64,000 nucleotides of DNA from RGIG3701 sp031553595 (lineage in GTDB: Bacteria > Planctomycetota > Planctomycetia > Pirellulales > Thermoguttaceae), in the NCBI GenBank assembly GCA_031553595.1, contig JAVBLI010000009.1, forward strand, positions 62,001-126,000. The letters are read 5' to 3'. The translations under genes were made by a program, and so were the position numbers. The notes beneath the pieces are model-generated. The model worked only from the letters and a program-made list of their open reading frames with translations. It made no database searches and had not been told where the DNA came from. Of the stretch, positions 26,816 through 35,827 are shown piece after piece. The stretch's first letter is position 1, and each line of letters starts with the position of its first letter.

Positions 26816-26980
26816 TCATGCTGTTTTTTGCCACACGGGTTTTTCATTTTCTCACGGGTGACCTTCTGTAATTCCGGAAAAATGTTATAATAAATAGTTG
26901 TGTCTTTCTTTTTCTCGCCTACGGTGCATTTCCGCGCCCAAGGTGCATTTTCATGAAACTTTAACCTCCTTCACATAAAT

Positions 26981-29344
26981 ATGGAAACGGTAACTTTCTC
27001 GGCCATTCTCTTCGCGGCATCCGGGTACGGATGGGATTTCTGGATGACGGTGCTGCAGGTGGCGGTGGCGCTGGGGCTTATTATTTTCGTTCATGAGCTG
27101 GGCCATTTTCTGGTCGCGAAAGCCTGCGGCGTGCGGTGCGATAAATTTTATATCGGCTTCGACTTTTTCGGCCTGAAACTCTGTAAAATTCAGTGGGGCG
27201 AGACGGAATACGGAATCGGCGTGTTCCCGCTGGGCGGGTATGTGAAGATGTACGGCCAAGAGGATAATCCGGGCGAGCTGCATGACCGGCTGGAGAAGGC
27301 GAAAGCCGCGCGGGAGACGCTGGCGAAGAACGCGGAGGCGGACGTGGCGGCGGAAAACCGGCTTTCGGACGCTGAAATCGCGGAGTTGGAACGCATGATG
27401 GATGACCCGCGGAGTTATCAGTCGAAAAGCGTGCCGCAGCGGATGGGCATTATCGTCGCGGGGGTGGTGATGAACGTGATTTTTGCGTTTTGTGCTGCCG
27501 CGCTGGCGTTTTCGCTGGGGACGTTTAAAACGGCGCCGAGCATCCAGGATGTGTTTGCTGGGCAGGCGGCGTGGGAATCCGGCCTTCAGTCGGGAGACAC
27601 GGTGGTGTCCATTAACGGAAATCATGTGGAGTTTTTCGACCAGATTCCGAAATACGTGATGCTCGGGGATGATCTGGAAAAGGGGCTGCCGCTGGTGTAC
27701 CGCCGGCCGGGGTATGAAGTGGATCAGATGGCACAGGTATATCCGCGAAAATTCATCCTCGCGCCCATGCTTGGGGCCAGTGGCAGCGAGCCGAAAATGG
27801 TGCTGGCCAAAGGTTGGCCGTACAGACCCCTGTCGCCGGTGGAGAATGCGTGCTTGAAGGTGGCAGAACCGCAAAAACTCGTCGGCGGCGAGCGCGTCAT
27901 GGCGGTGAACGGTGAAAATGTGGAGAATTATCTTGCATTCATGAAGGCGTGTTACCGCGCGACGGGAGGACCTGTAACGGTGAAGTTCGCGCGGCCGTCA
28001 GCGAAACAGGCGTCTGTGGAAGAGACGGAAAAAACGCCTAGTGGTGGAATTCTGGAGCCGCTGCCGCTGGAGGCGGATGAAAAAACGCAGGTCGCGGACG
28101 CGTATTATTTTGATCTGGTGTTCCAGCCGAAAAAGATGCGGCATTTCGGCGTGATTTTTGACATGGGCCCTGTGCAGACCACGCAGGTGACGATTAACGG
28201 CCCCGGCCCGGCCCGCCGCGCGGGAATTTTGCCCGGTGATACGCTGCTGGAAATGGAAACGGACGGGAAAATGGCACCCATCGGGGATCCCATGACGCTG
28301 CCGTTCCGCATTCATCAGTTGGCGAAAATGCAGACCACGGTGACGTTTAAAGTGCGCCGCGGCGAGAAAAAGGATCAGTTAAACATTTCGGCGGACATGC
28401 CCGGCGCGGGAGAAACGCTGGAGGGCGCGAAAGAGGAAATCGTGGCTGTGGAGTTGGATAAATCTCCGGTACCGGCGGATCTGCACATGCCCGGCAGTGG
28501 TCTGGTGATTCCGGAAATCGGCCTGTGCTTCATTCCGTCCCGGCGGATCACGGAAGTCGTGCCTGGCTCGAAAGCCGAGAAGGATGGGCTGAAATCCGGT
28601 GACCGCCTGCTGGAAATCACGCTGAAATATGAACCGCCGAAAGCGGATAAAAATGCCATGTCGGAAGAAGAATTCGCGCGGCAGGAAAAAATCAGCGGCA
28701 TGTTCAAAAAATCCGTCACCCGGCAGTTCCGGAAAGATCTGTCCATGATACCGTTCATCTGGGACGAAATCCAGGCGTATCCGCTGGAAGGGACCGTCCT
28801 GGAAATGGCGGCGGAACGAAAAATGGCGGACGGCACGGCAAAACGGCTGGAGGCGGAAGTTCCGCTCGTGGAATACGCGGATGTTTACCTCTGGCAGAGC
28901 GATTTGCAGATGCAGCCCGGAGACCGGATCCTGGTAAAAGGGAAGGATTTCACCCAGTCGCTGGCACTCGGCGGCGAGGAGACGTGGAATTCCCTGACGC
29001 TGGTGTTCCGGATGCTGGAAAAATTGTTCAGCGGGCAGGTTTCCGTTCGCGGACTGGGCGGCCCGGTGCTGATCGCGCAGGCGGCATATGACCAGGCGAA
29101 ATCCGGATGGTCGTCCCTGCTGATGTTCGTGTGCCTCATCAGTGCGAACTTGGCGGTGATGAACATCCTGCCCATCCCCATTCTGGACGGCGGGCACCTG
29201 GTTTTCCTGCTTTATGAAGGGATCACCGGGCGGGCGCCGAATGAAAATCTGGTCATCATTTTATCATACGCGGGGCTGCTGCTGTTCCTTGGGCTGACGA
29301 TTTTCGTCTTCGCGCTGGATCTGGGATTCATCGCGCGGTTTTAG
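26981..29344 (+). CDS. rseP: RseP-like site-2 membrane protease with PDZ domains, unusually long
   Basis: A 787-residue integral membrane zinc protease. The zinc motif HELGH is at residues 38-42 in the first membrane helix, and the third ligand motif NILPIPILDGGHL (Asp about 736) is near the C-terminus. PDZ-like segments include SIQDVFAGQAAWESGLQSGDTVVSINGN (taken in parts), GPARRAGILPGDTLLEME and VVPGSKAEKDGLKSGDRLLEI, so at least three PDZ units are present. E. coli RseP is about 450 residues, so this protein carries more than 300 extra residues in its periplasmic part. RseP cleaves anti-sigma factors and leftover signal peptides. It sits in the classical dxr-rseP order. Start support is weak; the frame and helix position fix it. 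A bidirectional terminator follows. Confidence 0.9.
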   Translation: METVTFSAILFAASGYGWDFWMTVLQVAVALGLIIFVHELGHFLVAKACGVRCDKFYIGFDFFGLKLCKIQWGETEYGIGVFPLGGYVKMYGQEDNPGELHDRLEKAKAARETLAKNAEADVAAENRLSDAEIAELERMMDDPRSYQSKSVPQRMGIIVAGVVMNVIFAFCAAALAFSLGTFKTAPSIQDVFAGQAAWESGLQSGDTVVSINGNHVEFFDQIPKYVMLGDDLEKGLPLVYRRPGYEVDQMAQVYPRKFILAPMLGASGSEPKMVLAKGWPYRPLSPVENACLKVAEPQKLVGGERVMAVNGENVENYLAFMKACYRATGGPVTVKFARPSAKQASVEETEKTPSGGILEPLPLEADEKTQVADAYYFDLVFQPKKMRHFGVIFDMGPVQTTQVTINGPGPARRAGILPGDTLLEMETDGKMAPIGDPMTLPFRIHQLAKMQTTVTFKVRRGEKKDQLNISADMPGAGETLEGAKEEIVAVELDKSPVPADLHMPGSGLVIPEIGLCFIPSRRITEVVPGSKAEKDGLKSGDRLLEITLKYEPPKADKNAMSEEEFARQEKISGMFKKSVTRQFRKDLSMIPFIWDEIQAYPLEGTVLEMAAERKMADGTAKRLEAEVPLVEYADVYLWQSDLQMQPGDRILVKGKDFTQSLALGGEETWNSLTLVFRMLEKLFSGQVSVRGLGGPVLIAQAAYDQAKSGWSSLLMFVCLISANLAVMNILPIPILDGGHLVFLLYEGITGRAPNENLVIILSYAGLLLFLGLTIFVFALDLGFIARF

Positions 29345-29398
29345 AAAGAAAAAAATGTAAAAGTTTTTTGGATGAGGGGTGAATTCTCGCAGCGAAGA

Positions 29399-29432
29399 GG
29401 GGAGAAACAATTTTTCAAAAATGTTTCTCCCC
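29399..29432. terminator. Bidirectional terminator between convergent genes
   Basis: A perfect 11-bp stem, GGGGAGAAACA (29399-29409) with TGTTTCTCCCC (29422-29432), and a 12-base A/T loop. It sits between rseP and a convergent oxidoreductase gene. It lacks a long T tract directly after the stem, so strength is uncertain. Confidence 0.6.
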
Positions 29433-29494
29433 TTAAGAAGCGGCGCTCATTTTATCATTAAAAAATCCGGCGTCTTTTTGCCGTATTTTTTCTC

Positions 29495-30808
29495 TTATAA
29501 TTCCCATCCCGCGCGGTACGCTGGCGCGATCAGGTCATTCGCCGCGGCGTGATTCGTGATCTGCATTTCCTCGGCGTCCCAGAGAAGCTTTCCGCCCACG
29601 CGGTACGCCAGGGAGCCCAGCAGCACGGTTTCCGTCAGACGTCCGGAGTATGCGAAATTGCACAGCGCCAACTCGGGCTTATTTTCTTTGATGCCGAGGA
29701 TCCACTCCTGGTGATGGCCGGGCGAAGACGCGATGGTTGGCGTCGGCGGCTGGAAATCCACGAATTTTCCTTCCGGAAAGAGTTTATAACTTCCATAATC
29801 GCCGAAAAGGATGCCGTCTTTGCCCACGAAAAGCACGCCGGCGCCGGGCAGATTCAGATCTTTCTCCGCGATGATCGGCGGCCGACGATCGCCGTCATAC
29901 CACGTGAGTGTGCAGGGCGGAAGCGTGTCGCGCTGGGGGAATTCATACTTTGCGCTGAGATAAAGCGGAGCGCACTCGGGGTTCACTTCCGGGCCGGAGG
30001 ATTCCACGCTGACGCAGTCGCGCAGGTTCAGGGCCCAGAACGCCAGATCCATATAATGGCAGCCCATGTCGCCCAGCGTGCCGTTTCCGAACGCCCACCA
30101 GCGGCGCCACCCGGCCGGGTGGTACGCGGGATGATACGGACGCATGGCGGCCGGACCGATCCAAAGATCCCAGTCCAGATCTTGCGGCACCGGCGGCGTG
30201 TCCTCCGGGCGTTTCGCACTGGGCTCCATGCCCCAGCCTTTCCCGCACCAGACATGCACCTCACAAATTTCGCCCACCGCCCCGCTACGGACCAGCTCCA
30301 CCACCCGGCGGTAATTATCCAGCGAGTGAATCTGCGTGCCCATCTGCGTGACCAGCTTCTTTTCCGCCGCGATCTGCTGCATCAGCCGGCTTTCCCGCAC
30401 ATCATGCGTCAGCGGTTTTTCGCAGTAACAGTGAACACCCATCCGCATGGCCATGACGCTGGCCGGCGCGTGGGTGTGGTCCGGTGTGCAGACGCAGACG
30501 CCGTCCAGATCCTTCACCGTTTCAAACATTTTACGAAAATCGCTGAATTTCGCGGCATTCGGCGCACGCCCCGCCACCTGATCCAGGCGCCCGGCATCCA
30601 CATCACACAGCGCGACCACGTTTTCATCCAGAATATTCCCCAGCGAAAATTGGCCCTGACCGTTCGGCCCGACCACTGCCAGATTCAGCTTGCTGCTGGG
30701 GGCCTTATCCGAGGAAAGGGCTGGGGAGGCCACCTTCATCGCGGCCAGAGACGCTCCCGCCAGCGCGGAAGTTTTCATAAAATGACGGCGGGAAATGTTA
30801 TGTTTCAT
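29495..30808 (-). CDS. Tat-exported Gfo/Idh/MocA family oxidoreductase, second copy
   Basis: A 437-residue protein with a twin-arginine leader (SRRHFMKTSALAGASLAAMK). The Rossmann motif LNLAVVGPNGQGQFS is variant: the usual GxGxxG reads VGPNGQGQF here. GVCVCTPDHTHAPASVMAMRMG and HCYCEKPLTHDVRESRLM are family motifs, the latter with the conserved Glu-Lys-Pro. The C-terminal domain has GTLGDMGCHYMDLAFWAL and DYGSYKLFPEG, and the chain resembles a group of exported planctomycete oxidoreductases with a WWAFGNGTLGD element. It shares family but only limited sequence with the protein at 24278. The substrate is probably a sugar or inositol-like compound. It is transcribed toward rseP and is 64 bases downstream of the beta-helix gene, so these two may form one unit. 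Confidence 0.86.
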   Translation of the reverse strand: MKHNISRRHFMKTSALAGASLAAMKVASPALSSDKAPSSKLNLAVVGPNGQGQFSLGNILDENVVALCDVDAGRLDQVAGRAPNAAKFSDFRKMFETVKDLDGVCVCTPDHTHAPASVMAMRMGVHCYCEKPLTHDVRESRLMQQIAAEKKLVTQMGTQIHSLDNYRRVVELVRSGAVGEICEVHVWCGKGWGMEPSAKRPEDTPPVPQDLDWDLWIGPAAMRPYHPAYHPAGWRRWWAFGNGTLGDMGCHYMDLAFWALNLRDCVSVESSGPEVNPECAPLYLSAKYEFPQRDTLPPCTLTWYDGDRRPPIIAEKDLNLPGAGVLFVGKDGILFGDYGSYKLFPEGKFVDFQPPTPTIASSPGHHQEWILGIKENKPELALCNFAYSGRLTETVLLGSLAYRVGGKLLWDAEEMQITNHAAANDLIAPAYRAGWEL

Positions 30809-30872
30809 GGATTATTCTCCTGAAAATAGGTTCCAGAAAATGGAAGGTTAAAATGTCGATATCCGAAATGGA

Positions 30873-32072
30873 TTAAAAATCGAACATGGTGTCATCATCA
30901 TCCGCGTTCATGTCCAGTGAATCTGCGGCGTCATCGCCGGGCAGCGCGTCTCCGTCATCCGTCATGAATGTGTCTGTTTCCACTTCCGGCGTGGGAGGGA
31001 AATCGTCTCCGGCTTCCGTCATGCCCGTTTTTGAATCGGAAAGTCCGGTGTCCGCGGCGGTGTCGTCTTTCACGGCGGTCGCATTTTTTCCGGGGGCCTT
31101 TTCACTCTCCGCCGCCGTTTTTTCCGCCTCCATCTTAAACGCCTCACGCTGGTCGAGTCCGCCGGTGATGATTTTTCCGTCAAGATTCACTTCACCGCCG
31201 CGATCCACCCAGCCGGGAGCGGTATTCGAAATAAGATCAGTTTTCATCAGGTGGGTGCGCGAGTAATTTTCCGTCAGCAGTTGGGCGTAATTATTATTTC
31301 CCAGCATGCTATTAATCACCCAGACCGTGCACGCGCCGCCCACGGAGAGGCCCGCCCGGGCGTTTCCTCGCAGCGTGACATTATTCAGATAAACCTGCCG
31401 GGCCGCATTCGCCGCCGCGATTCCGTCATTCTGAAAACCCTGCACCGTCAGATTACGGATTTCCACCCCCTGCACATGTATCAGTGTGATCCCGCATTTT
31501 CGGCCCGCACACCGCAGCGCGTACTCATCCGGCATCCGCTCCCGCTCCGGTTTAAAGTACACATAACCTTCGTGCATGCACCACTGCATCGCGTTAAGTT
31601 TCACGACCGGAATTTCATCTTTCGGCAGCTCGGCACGCTCCAGCGGCCGGCCATCCAGAAAAAGATTTTGATACGCCATGAATTTCGGCTGAAAACGGAA
31701 GATACCGTCACGAAAATATTGCCACAGCGCGGGGTCAATTTCCTCGGAACCGTCAAGAAGCGCACCGTTCCCCTCCAGGGTGAATGGCCGGGCGTTCGCG
31801 GCACTATGATTATTTCCCAAAAACGTGACACTTTCCTGATACGGCTCACCCTCATTATTTGTCAGCACAATCCGGTCACCGGCCTGTGCGACTTTCAGTG
31901 CACGGGTGATCGTCTTCACTGGCCCCGTGCCACTGACGCCGATGCGCGTTTCCCAGCCGGTAAATTCATCATTTCCACGGACGTTATCCACAAAAATGTC
32001 GCGGGAAAAGGCCGGGGTGACCAAAATGAATATCAAAATGGACAAAACCAGCGAAGACGCAAGAATTTTCAT
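30873..32072 (-). CDS. Secreted right-handed beta-helix protein with acidic tail
   Basis: A 399-residue exported protein. The signal peptide (LASSLVLSILIFILVTPAFS) precedes DIFVDNVRGNDEFTGW, an opening typical of planctomycete pectate-lyase-like beta-helix proteins, then GPVKTITRALKVAQAGDRIVL. Beta-helix coils are visible in the region VQGVEIRNLTVQGFQNDGIAA (in parts), RQVYLNNVTLRGNARAGLSVGG and VWVINSMLGNNNYAQLL. The last 90 residues are a disordered acidic tail with DDG, DDAADS and NADDDDTMFDF. Proteins of this fold often bind or cut polysaccharides, but I see no catalytic set. It is divergent from the galactosidase gene across a 626-base spacer filled with palindromic elements, and it leads into the Tat oxidoreductase gene. 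Confidence 0.75.
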   Translation of the reverse strand: MKILASSLVLSILIFILVTPAFSRDIFVDNVRGNDEFTGWETRIGVSGTGPVKTITRALKVAQAGDRIVLTNNEGEPYQESVTFLGNNHSAANARPFTLEGNGALLDGSEEIDPALWQYFRDGIFRFQPKFMAYQNLFLDGRPLERAELPKDEIPVVKLNAMQWCMHEGYVYFKPERERMPDEYALRCAGRKCGITLIHVQGVEIRNLTVQGFQNDGIAAANAARQVYLNNVTLRGNARAGLSVGGACTVWVINSMLGNNNYAQLLTENYSRTHLMKTDLISNTAPGWVDRGGEVNLDGKIITGGLDQREAFKMEAEKTAAESEKAPGKNATAVKDDTAADTGLSDSKTGMTEAGDDFPPTPEVETDTFMTDDGDALPGDDAADSLDMNADDDDTMFDF

Positions 32073-32201
32073 GGCAAAATCACCATTATTAATATTGACA
32101 AAAATGAAGCCCTATTTCTCTTTCGTCAATTTTATCGTATTTTATCCACATTATCAAGCGTTTTCCTGTTTTTTCTCAAAAAAAACCAGCGACCAGCACA
32201 T

Positions 32202-32384
32202 CTAGAGCACATCCAGAATCTATGTAAACACGAAGAATACAGAGCCGCAATCGTAAGATTGCGGAAAGGACTTGAGTATTTGTGAAAACGTTCGGTTTTA
32301 CGGTGTCTCTCTCGCAATCTTACGATTGCGGCTCTGCCGGATGTTCGCACGCCGGTGTTTACACTGATTTTGGATGTGCTCTAG
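32202..32384. repeat. MITE-like element A with nested inverted repeats
   Basis: A 183-base element. Perfect 14-base terminal inverted repeats start CTAGAGCACATCCA (32202-32215) and end with its complement (32371-32384). Inside lies a perfect 23-bp inverted repeat at 32241-32263 and 32313-32335, separated by 49 bases. The segments between are also partly complementary (GTAAACAC with GTGTTTAC). It contains no gene. The CTAGAGCA end also appears beside two P1 repeat copies. It shares the 626-base spacer 32073-32698 with element B. Confidence 0.8.
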
Positions 32385-32386
32385 GG

Positions 32387-32608
32387 CGGTTTTAAAATCG
32401 ATATAAACGCTGAACGTACCAGCCCGAAGCGTTAGCGCCGGGCACGTTTGAGCATGAAGTTTTCTTGTAGCCAGGGTTCAACAGGATGCGAAAACACAGG
32501 TTTTTCGTCGTTTTGAACACTGACTGCACGAGCGGATTTGCACTCCAGTTGGCCCGGCGCTTACGCTTCGGGCTGGTAAGTCCGGCGTTACCATGGATTC
32601 TAAAACCG
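32387..32608. repeat. MITE-like element B, abutting element A
   Basis: Long imperfect terminal inverted repeats of about 58 bases (32387-32444 and 32551-32608). Outer ends read CGGTTTTA; the inner 26 bases at 32418-32443 match the complement of 32552-32577 at 25 of 26 positions, differing only in GCGTTAGCGC versus GCGTAAGCGC. About 107 bases lie between. No gene is present. The AGCGTTAGCGC core also appears in the P1 repeats. Element A ends two bases before it begins. Confidence 0.75.
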
Positions 32609-32618
32609 TGCTAACCAC

Positions 32619-32647
32619 TTGAACTCACGGTGTCGGTCATATATAAT
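32619..32647 (+). promoter_or_regulatory. Sigma70-type promoter of the galactosidase gene
   Basis: TTGAAC (32619-32624), a 17-base spacer and TATAAT (32642-32647), immediately after element B. The leader is about 45 bases, with AGGAGA ahead of the ATG at 32699. Confidence 0.7.
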
Positions 32648-32698
32648 AGTCTAATAAAATCAAAAAAACCGTAGTTCATTACATCACAGGAGAGAATA

Positions 32699-35600
32699 AT
32701 GTTGACAAAAATCGCCCGATGTTTTTTTACCTTGGCATTCCTTTCTTTTGTCGCGCTGTCGGCGCTGCCAACTGTGGTGGCGGAGGAGGTGGAAAGCATC
32801 CAAAACGCGTTCCTGAAAGTCGCGGCGGACGCTAAAACCGTCTCCTTTTACCGCGTGATGAACGGAGAGCCGGAGAAGGCGGCATTCGCATCTTTTCCGC
32901 ATCTGGGTGAGGAAATTTTTGCTCAGGTCGATCCGAGGGAATCGGATGGCACGCCTCCCATGGTTGGCGTCGCGACAAAAATTAACAGCCGGAAGGGCTA
33001 TATTTTTATCAGTCTTTTAGAGAATCATCCTTTTGCGCTGATCAACGTTAGCTTGCACAACCTGGAAGGGGGAGTACAAACCATTTCCGAAATCCCGCTG
33101 CCGGAAATCATACTCGCGGATTCTCTGAAGCCGGAAAATCATAAGGCGCTTGGCACGACGGGCCTCACGGCGGTGGACGGCCATCCCGGCAGTTATATGT
33201 TTCTGGCGGTGGCGAATCCCGAAACCCGTGCGGGTGTGGTGGCCGGCTGGCTGGGAAGCACGAAAGGCAGTGGTGTGGTGTTCAGCAGCGTGAAAGACGG
33301 TGCCATCACCATCCGCCCGGTGGATCAGTATGGTCGCTGGGTCATTCCGGTAGTTACCGCAGCTGCCAGTGAAACGCTGCTTCTGGGTGCATTCTCCGAC
33401 ACCCTGCTCGGCCTGGAGGCATACGCGGACCTCATCAACGCGGCGCATCAAATCAAAATGAAGCCCGCCCCCAGCGGCTACTGCACGTGGTACTCCAACA
33501 AAAACAGCGGTGCCGGCAACGAAACCTCCACCCGGGAATTCGCCGACGCGGCTGCTGAAAAGCTCGCGCCTTACGGATTCAACTTTTTCCAAATCGACGA
33601 TTACTGGCAGATGGGAAATTCGAAAAACGGCCCGAATAAAAACTTCATGGAGTACAACAAAAAAGGCCCGTACCCCTCCGGGATGAAGCCGACGGCGGAT
33701 TATCTGCGGGCGAAAGGTTTCATGGCGGGGCTGTGGTTCATGCCGTTTTCGGGGAATTACGACGACCCGTATTATGCCGACAAGCAGGCGTGGTTCGTGA
33801 AAAGTGCGATTACGTATCCCGCGCCGGGCGGGAAAAACACGCGGCGTTTCAGCGGCATCAACCAGGCCCAGGGCAAGCCGTACGAAACCTTCTGGGGCGG
33901 CACGTGCCTCGACATGACGCACCCGGAGGTGCAGGCGTACGTCAGGAAAGAAGTCGCGCAGATCGCCAAAACGTGGGGCTACAATTACTTCAAAATCGAC
34001 GGTATGTGGACCGGCATGGCCTGCGAGCAGGCGTACGTCAACGACGGCTACTACGCCGATGACCTGGGCAAGCAGATTTTCCACGACCCGACGGTCACGA
34101 ACGTCGAGGCGTTCATCCAGGGCGTGAAGATGGTGCGCGAGGCGGGCGGCGACGATGTGTTCATTCTCGGCTGCAACATTTCCCAGAACATGCGGACCAT
34201 GGGGGCGTCGTACGGTCTGGTCGACGCCATGCGAATCGGACCGGATAACGGCGCCGACTGGAACGGCATTTGCGCCGGCCCCATCCGCGGTACCGCACGC
34301 TATTTTTATAACGGCCGTGTGTGGTGGAACGACCCCGACCCGGTGTACGTCCGCGACAACATCCCGCTGGAGCACGCGCGGGTGAGCACGTCCTGGGCCG
34401 CCATCACGGGGCAGTTTTTCGCCTTCAGCGACTGGCTCCCTGACCTCTCTGAAGAACGCGTGGAGGTGCTGCGACGGACACTGAAAAACCACCAGTGCAC
34501 GAACGTTCGCCCAGTGGATCTCTTCCAGAGCGAGCTGGCGAATGTCTGGCACCTGGTAGACGGCGATTACCACATTTTCGGCATTTTTAACTGGGACGCG
34601 AACAAGCCGCTGGAAATTGATTACGCTGCCGACTTCCTCGGCCTGGAAAACGGCAAAACGTACGTGGCGTGCGACTTCTGGAAGGCCGCGTTCATGCCGC
34701 CGTTCAAAGACCGCCTGACGTGCACACTGCCACCGGCGACCTGTCGGATTCTGGCGGTGCGCGAGCTCAACGACCGTCCCGTGCTGGTGGGCACCTCGCG
34801 CCACGTGGCCAGTCCGATTCTGGAAGTGACGGAAGAAAAGTGGGATGAAGTCACCGACAAAAACGGCCAAAAAACCGGCGCTGGAATTCTCACGGGTGTC
34901 AGTGACGTGGTGGCTGGGGAGGTTTACGAGCTGCGAATCGTGGTGCCGACGGGCAAAAATTCATGGGAGTTGACGCATGAATGGGCGGACAATTTTACGA
35001 AAGCGGAGACGGTCATTCACGGCTGCACGACGCGTGTGCGGTTCACGCCGAAAGAGGGCGGGCGCATGCAGTGGACGCTGACCTTCACGCGTGCGGCGGT
35101 GGAGGCGTCCGTGCCTGCCGCGCCGACGCATTTCTCGGCGAAGACGATTCGCGGGAATGTCGTCTTAACCTGGACGGGAGACGCGGCAGAGTATACGCTT
35201 CACCGCGGCGGCCAGGACATCCCTGTACACGGCACGGCGTACACTGACGCGGACGTGGCGCCGGAAACGCGGTACGTCTATTCTCTGCGTGCGAAAGGCT
35301 GGGACGGAAGAATGTCCATACCCGTGGCGGTGGAAGTGGTGACGCCGCTGACGGAAATCGTTCCGCCGGTGCCGCCCGCGCCGGAAGTGCACATTTCCGA
35401 CTTAACCCCCGTGCGGCAGTCGAACGGCCACGGCGCGATTCAAAAAAACCGCGCACATAAGGGCACCCCGCTGACGATTCTCGGGAAAGTTTACGAAAAG
35501 GGCATGGGCGTCCACGCGAATGCCCTGCTGGTGTACGCCGTGCCGAAAGGGTATACGCGTTTCGTGGCCACCGTGGGGCTGGATGATGCGGAGAAAGGCG

Positions 35601-35827
35601 ACGACCGGCGTTCCATCCAGGCGAACATTTATTTCGCGAAAAATGGAACGGCGGCGGAGTTGGACGCCGAGACGCCCGTGCTGCAAAATGGGGGTGACCT
35701 GATCTGGCATTTCGATCTGCCTCTGCCCGAGGATGCGGTGGAAGTGCATCTGGAGATTACGGACGCCGGCGACGGAATCGCGTGCGACCACGGGAACTGG
35801 GTGAACGCGGGGTTTTTAAAGAAGTGA
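32699..35827 (+). CDS. Secreted GH36-type alpha-galactosidase with FN3 and NPCBM modules
   Basis: A 1042-residue exported glycoside hydrolase. The signal peptide (MLTKIARCFFTLAFLSFVAL...) ends near residue 27. The catalytic barrel begins with YCTWYSNKNSGAGNE and FNFFQIDDYWQ. YNYFKIDGMWTG supplies the probable nucleophile, Asp434, and AMRIGPDNGADW the probable acid/base, Asp516, the spacing and motifs of melibiase families GH27/GH36. A C-terminal beta domain runs to about residue 720. Residues 806-883 look like a fibronectin type III module (VVLTWTGDAAEYTLHRGGQ), and 897-1042 match an NPCBM carbohydrate-binding domain (GVHANALLVYAVPKGYTRF). It should release terminal galactose from plant or mucin glycans. 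Activity on other alpha-linked sugars cannot be excluded. Start supported by AGGAGA. The stop overlaps the next start. Confidence 0.88.
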   Translation: MLTKIARCFFTLAFLSFVALSALPTVVAEEVESIQNAFLKVAADAKTVSFYRVMNGEPEKAAFASFPHLGEEIFAQVDPRESDGTPPMVGVATKINSRKGYIFISLLENHPFALINVSLHNLEGGVQTISEIPLPEIILADSLKPENHKALGTTGLTAVDGHPGSYMFLAVANPETRAGVVAGWLGSTKGSGVVFSSVKDGAITIRPVDQYGRWVIPVVTAAASETLLLGAFSDTLLGLEAYADLINAAHQIKMKPAPSGYCTWYSNKNSGAGNETSTREFADAAAEKLAPYGFNFFQIDDYWQMGNSKNGPNKNFMEYNKKGPYPSGMKPTADYLRAKGFMAGLWFMPFSGNYDDPYYADKQAWFVKSAITYPAPGGKNTRRFSGINQAQGKPYETFWGGTCLDMTHPEVQAYVRKEVAQIAKTWGYNYFKIDGMWTGMACEQAYVNDGYYADDLGKQIFHDPTVTNVEAFIQGVKMVREAGGDDVFILGCNISQNMRTMGASYGLVDAMRIGPDNGADWNGICAGPIRGTARYFYNGRVWWNDPDPVYVRDNIPLEHARVSTSWAAITGQFFAFSDWLPDLSEERVEVLRRTLKNHQCTNVRPVDLFQSELANVWHLVDGDYHIFGIFNWDANKPLEIDYAADFLGLENGKTYVACDFWKAAFMPPFKDRLTCTLPPATCRILAVRELNDRPVLVGTSRHVASPILEVTEEKWDEVTDKNGQKTGAGILTGVSDVVAGEVYELRIVVPTGKNSWELTHEWADNFTKAETVIHGCTTRVRFTPKEGGRMQWTLTFTRAAVEASVPAAPTHFSAKTIRGNVVLTWTGDAAEYTLHRGGQDIPVHGTAYTDADVAPETRYVYSLRAKGWDGRMSIPVAVEVVTPLTEIVPPVPPAPEVHISDLTPVRQSNGHGAIQKNRAHKGTPLTILGKVYEKGMGVHANALLVYAVPKGYTRFVATVGLDDAEKGDDRRSIQANIYFAKNGTAAELDAETPVLQNGGDLIWHFDLPLPEDAVEVHLEITDAGDGIACDHGNWVNAGFLKK

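Noticed and set aside
32202..32608. An insertion sequence with a lost transposase
   Set aside because: The interior between the arms is under 110 bases in both elements and encodes nothing, so only a non-autonomous element can be claimed.
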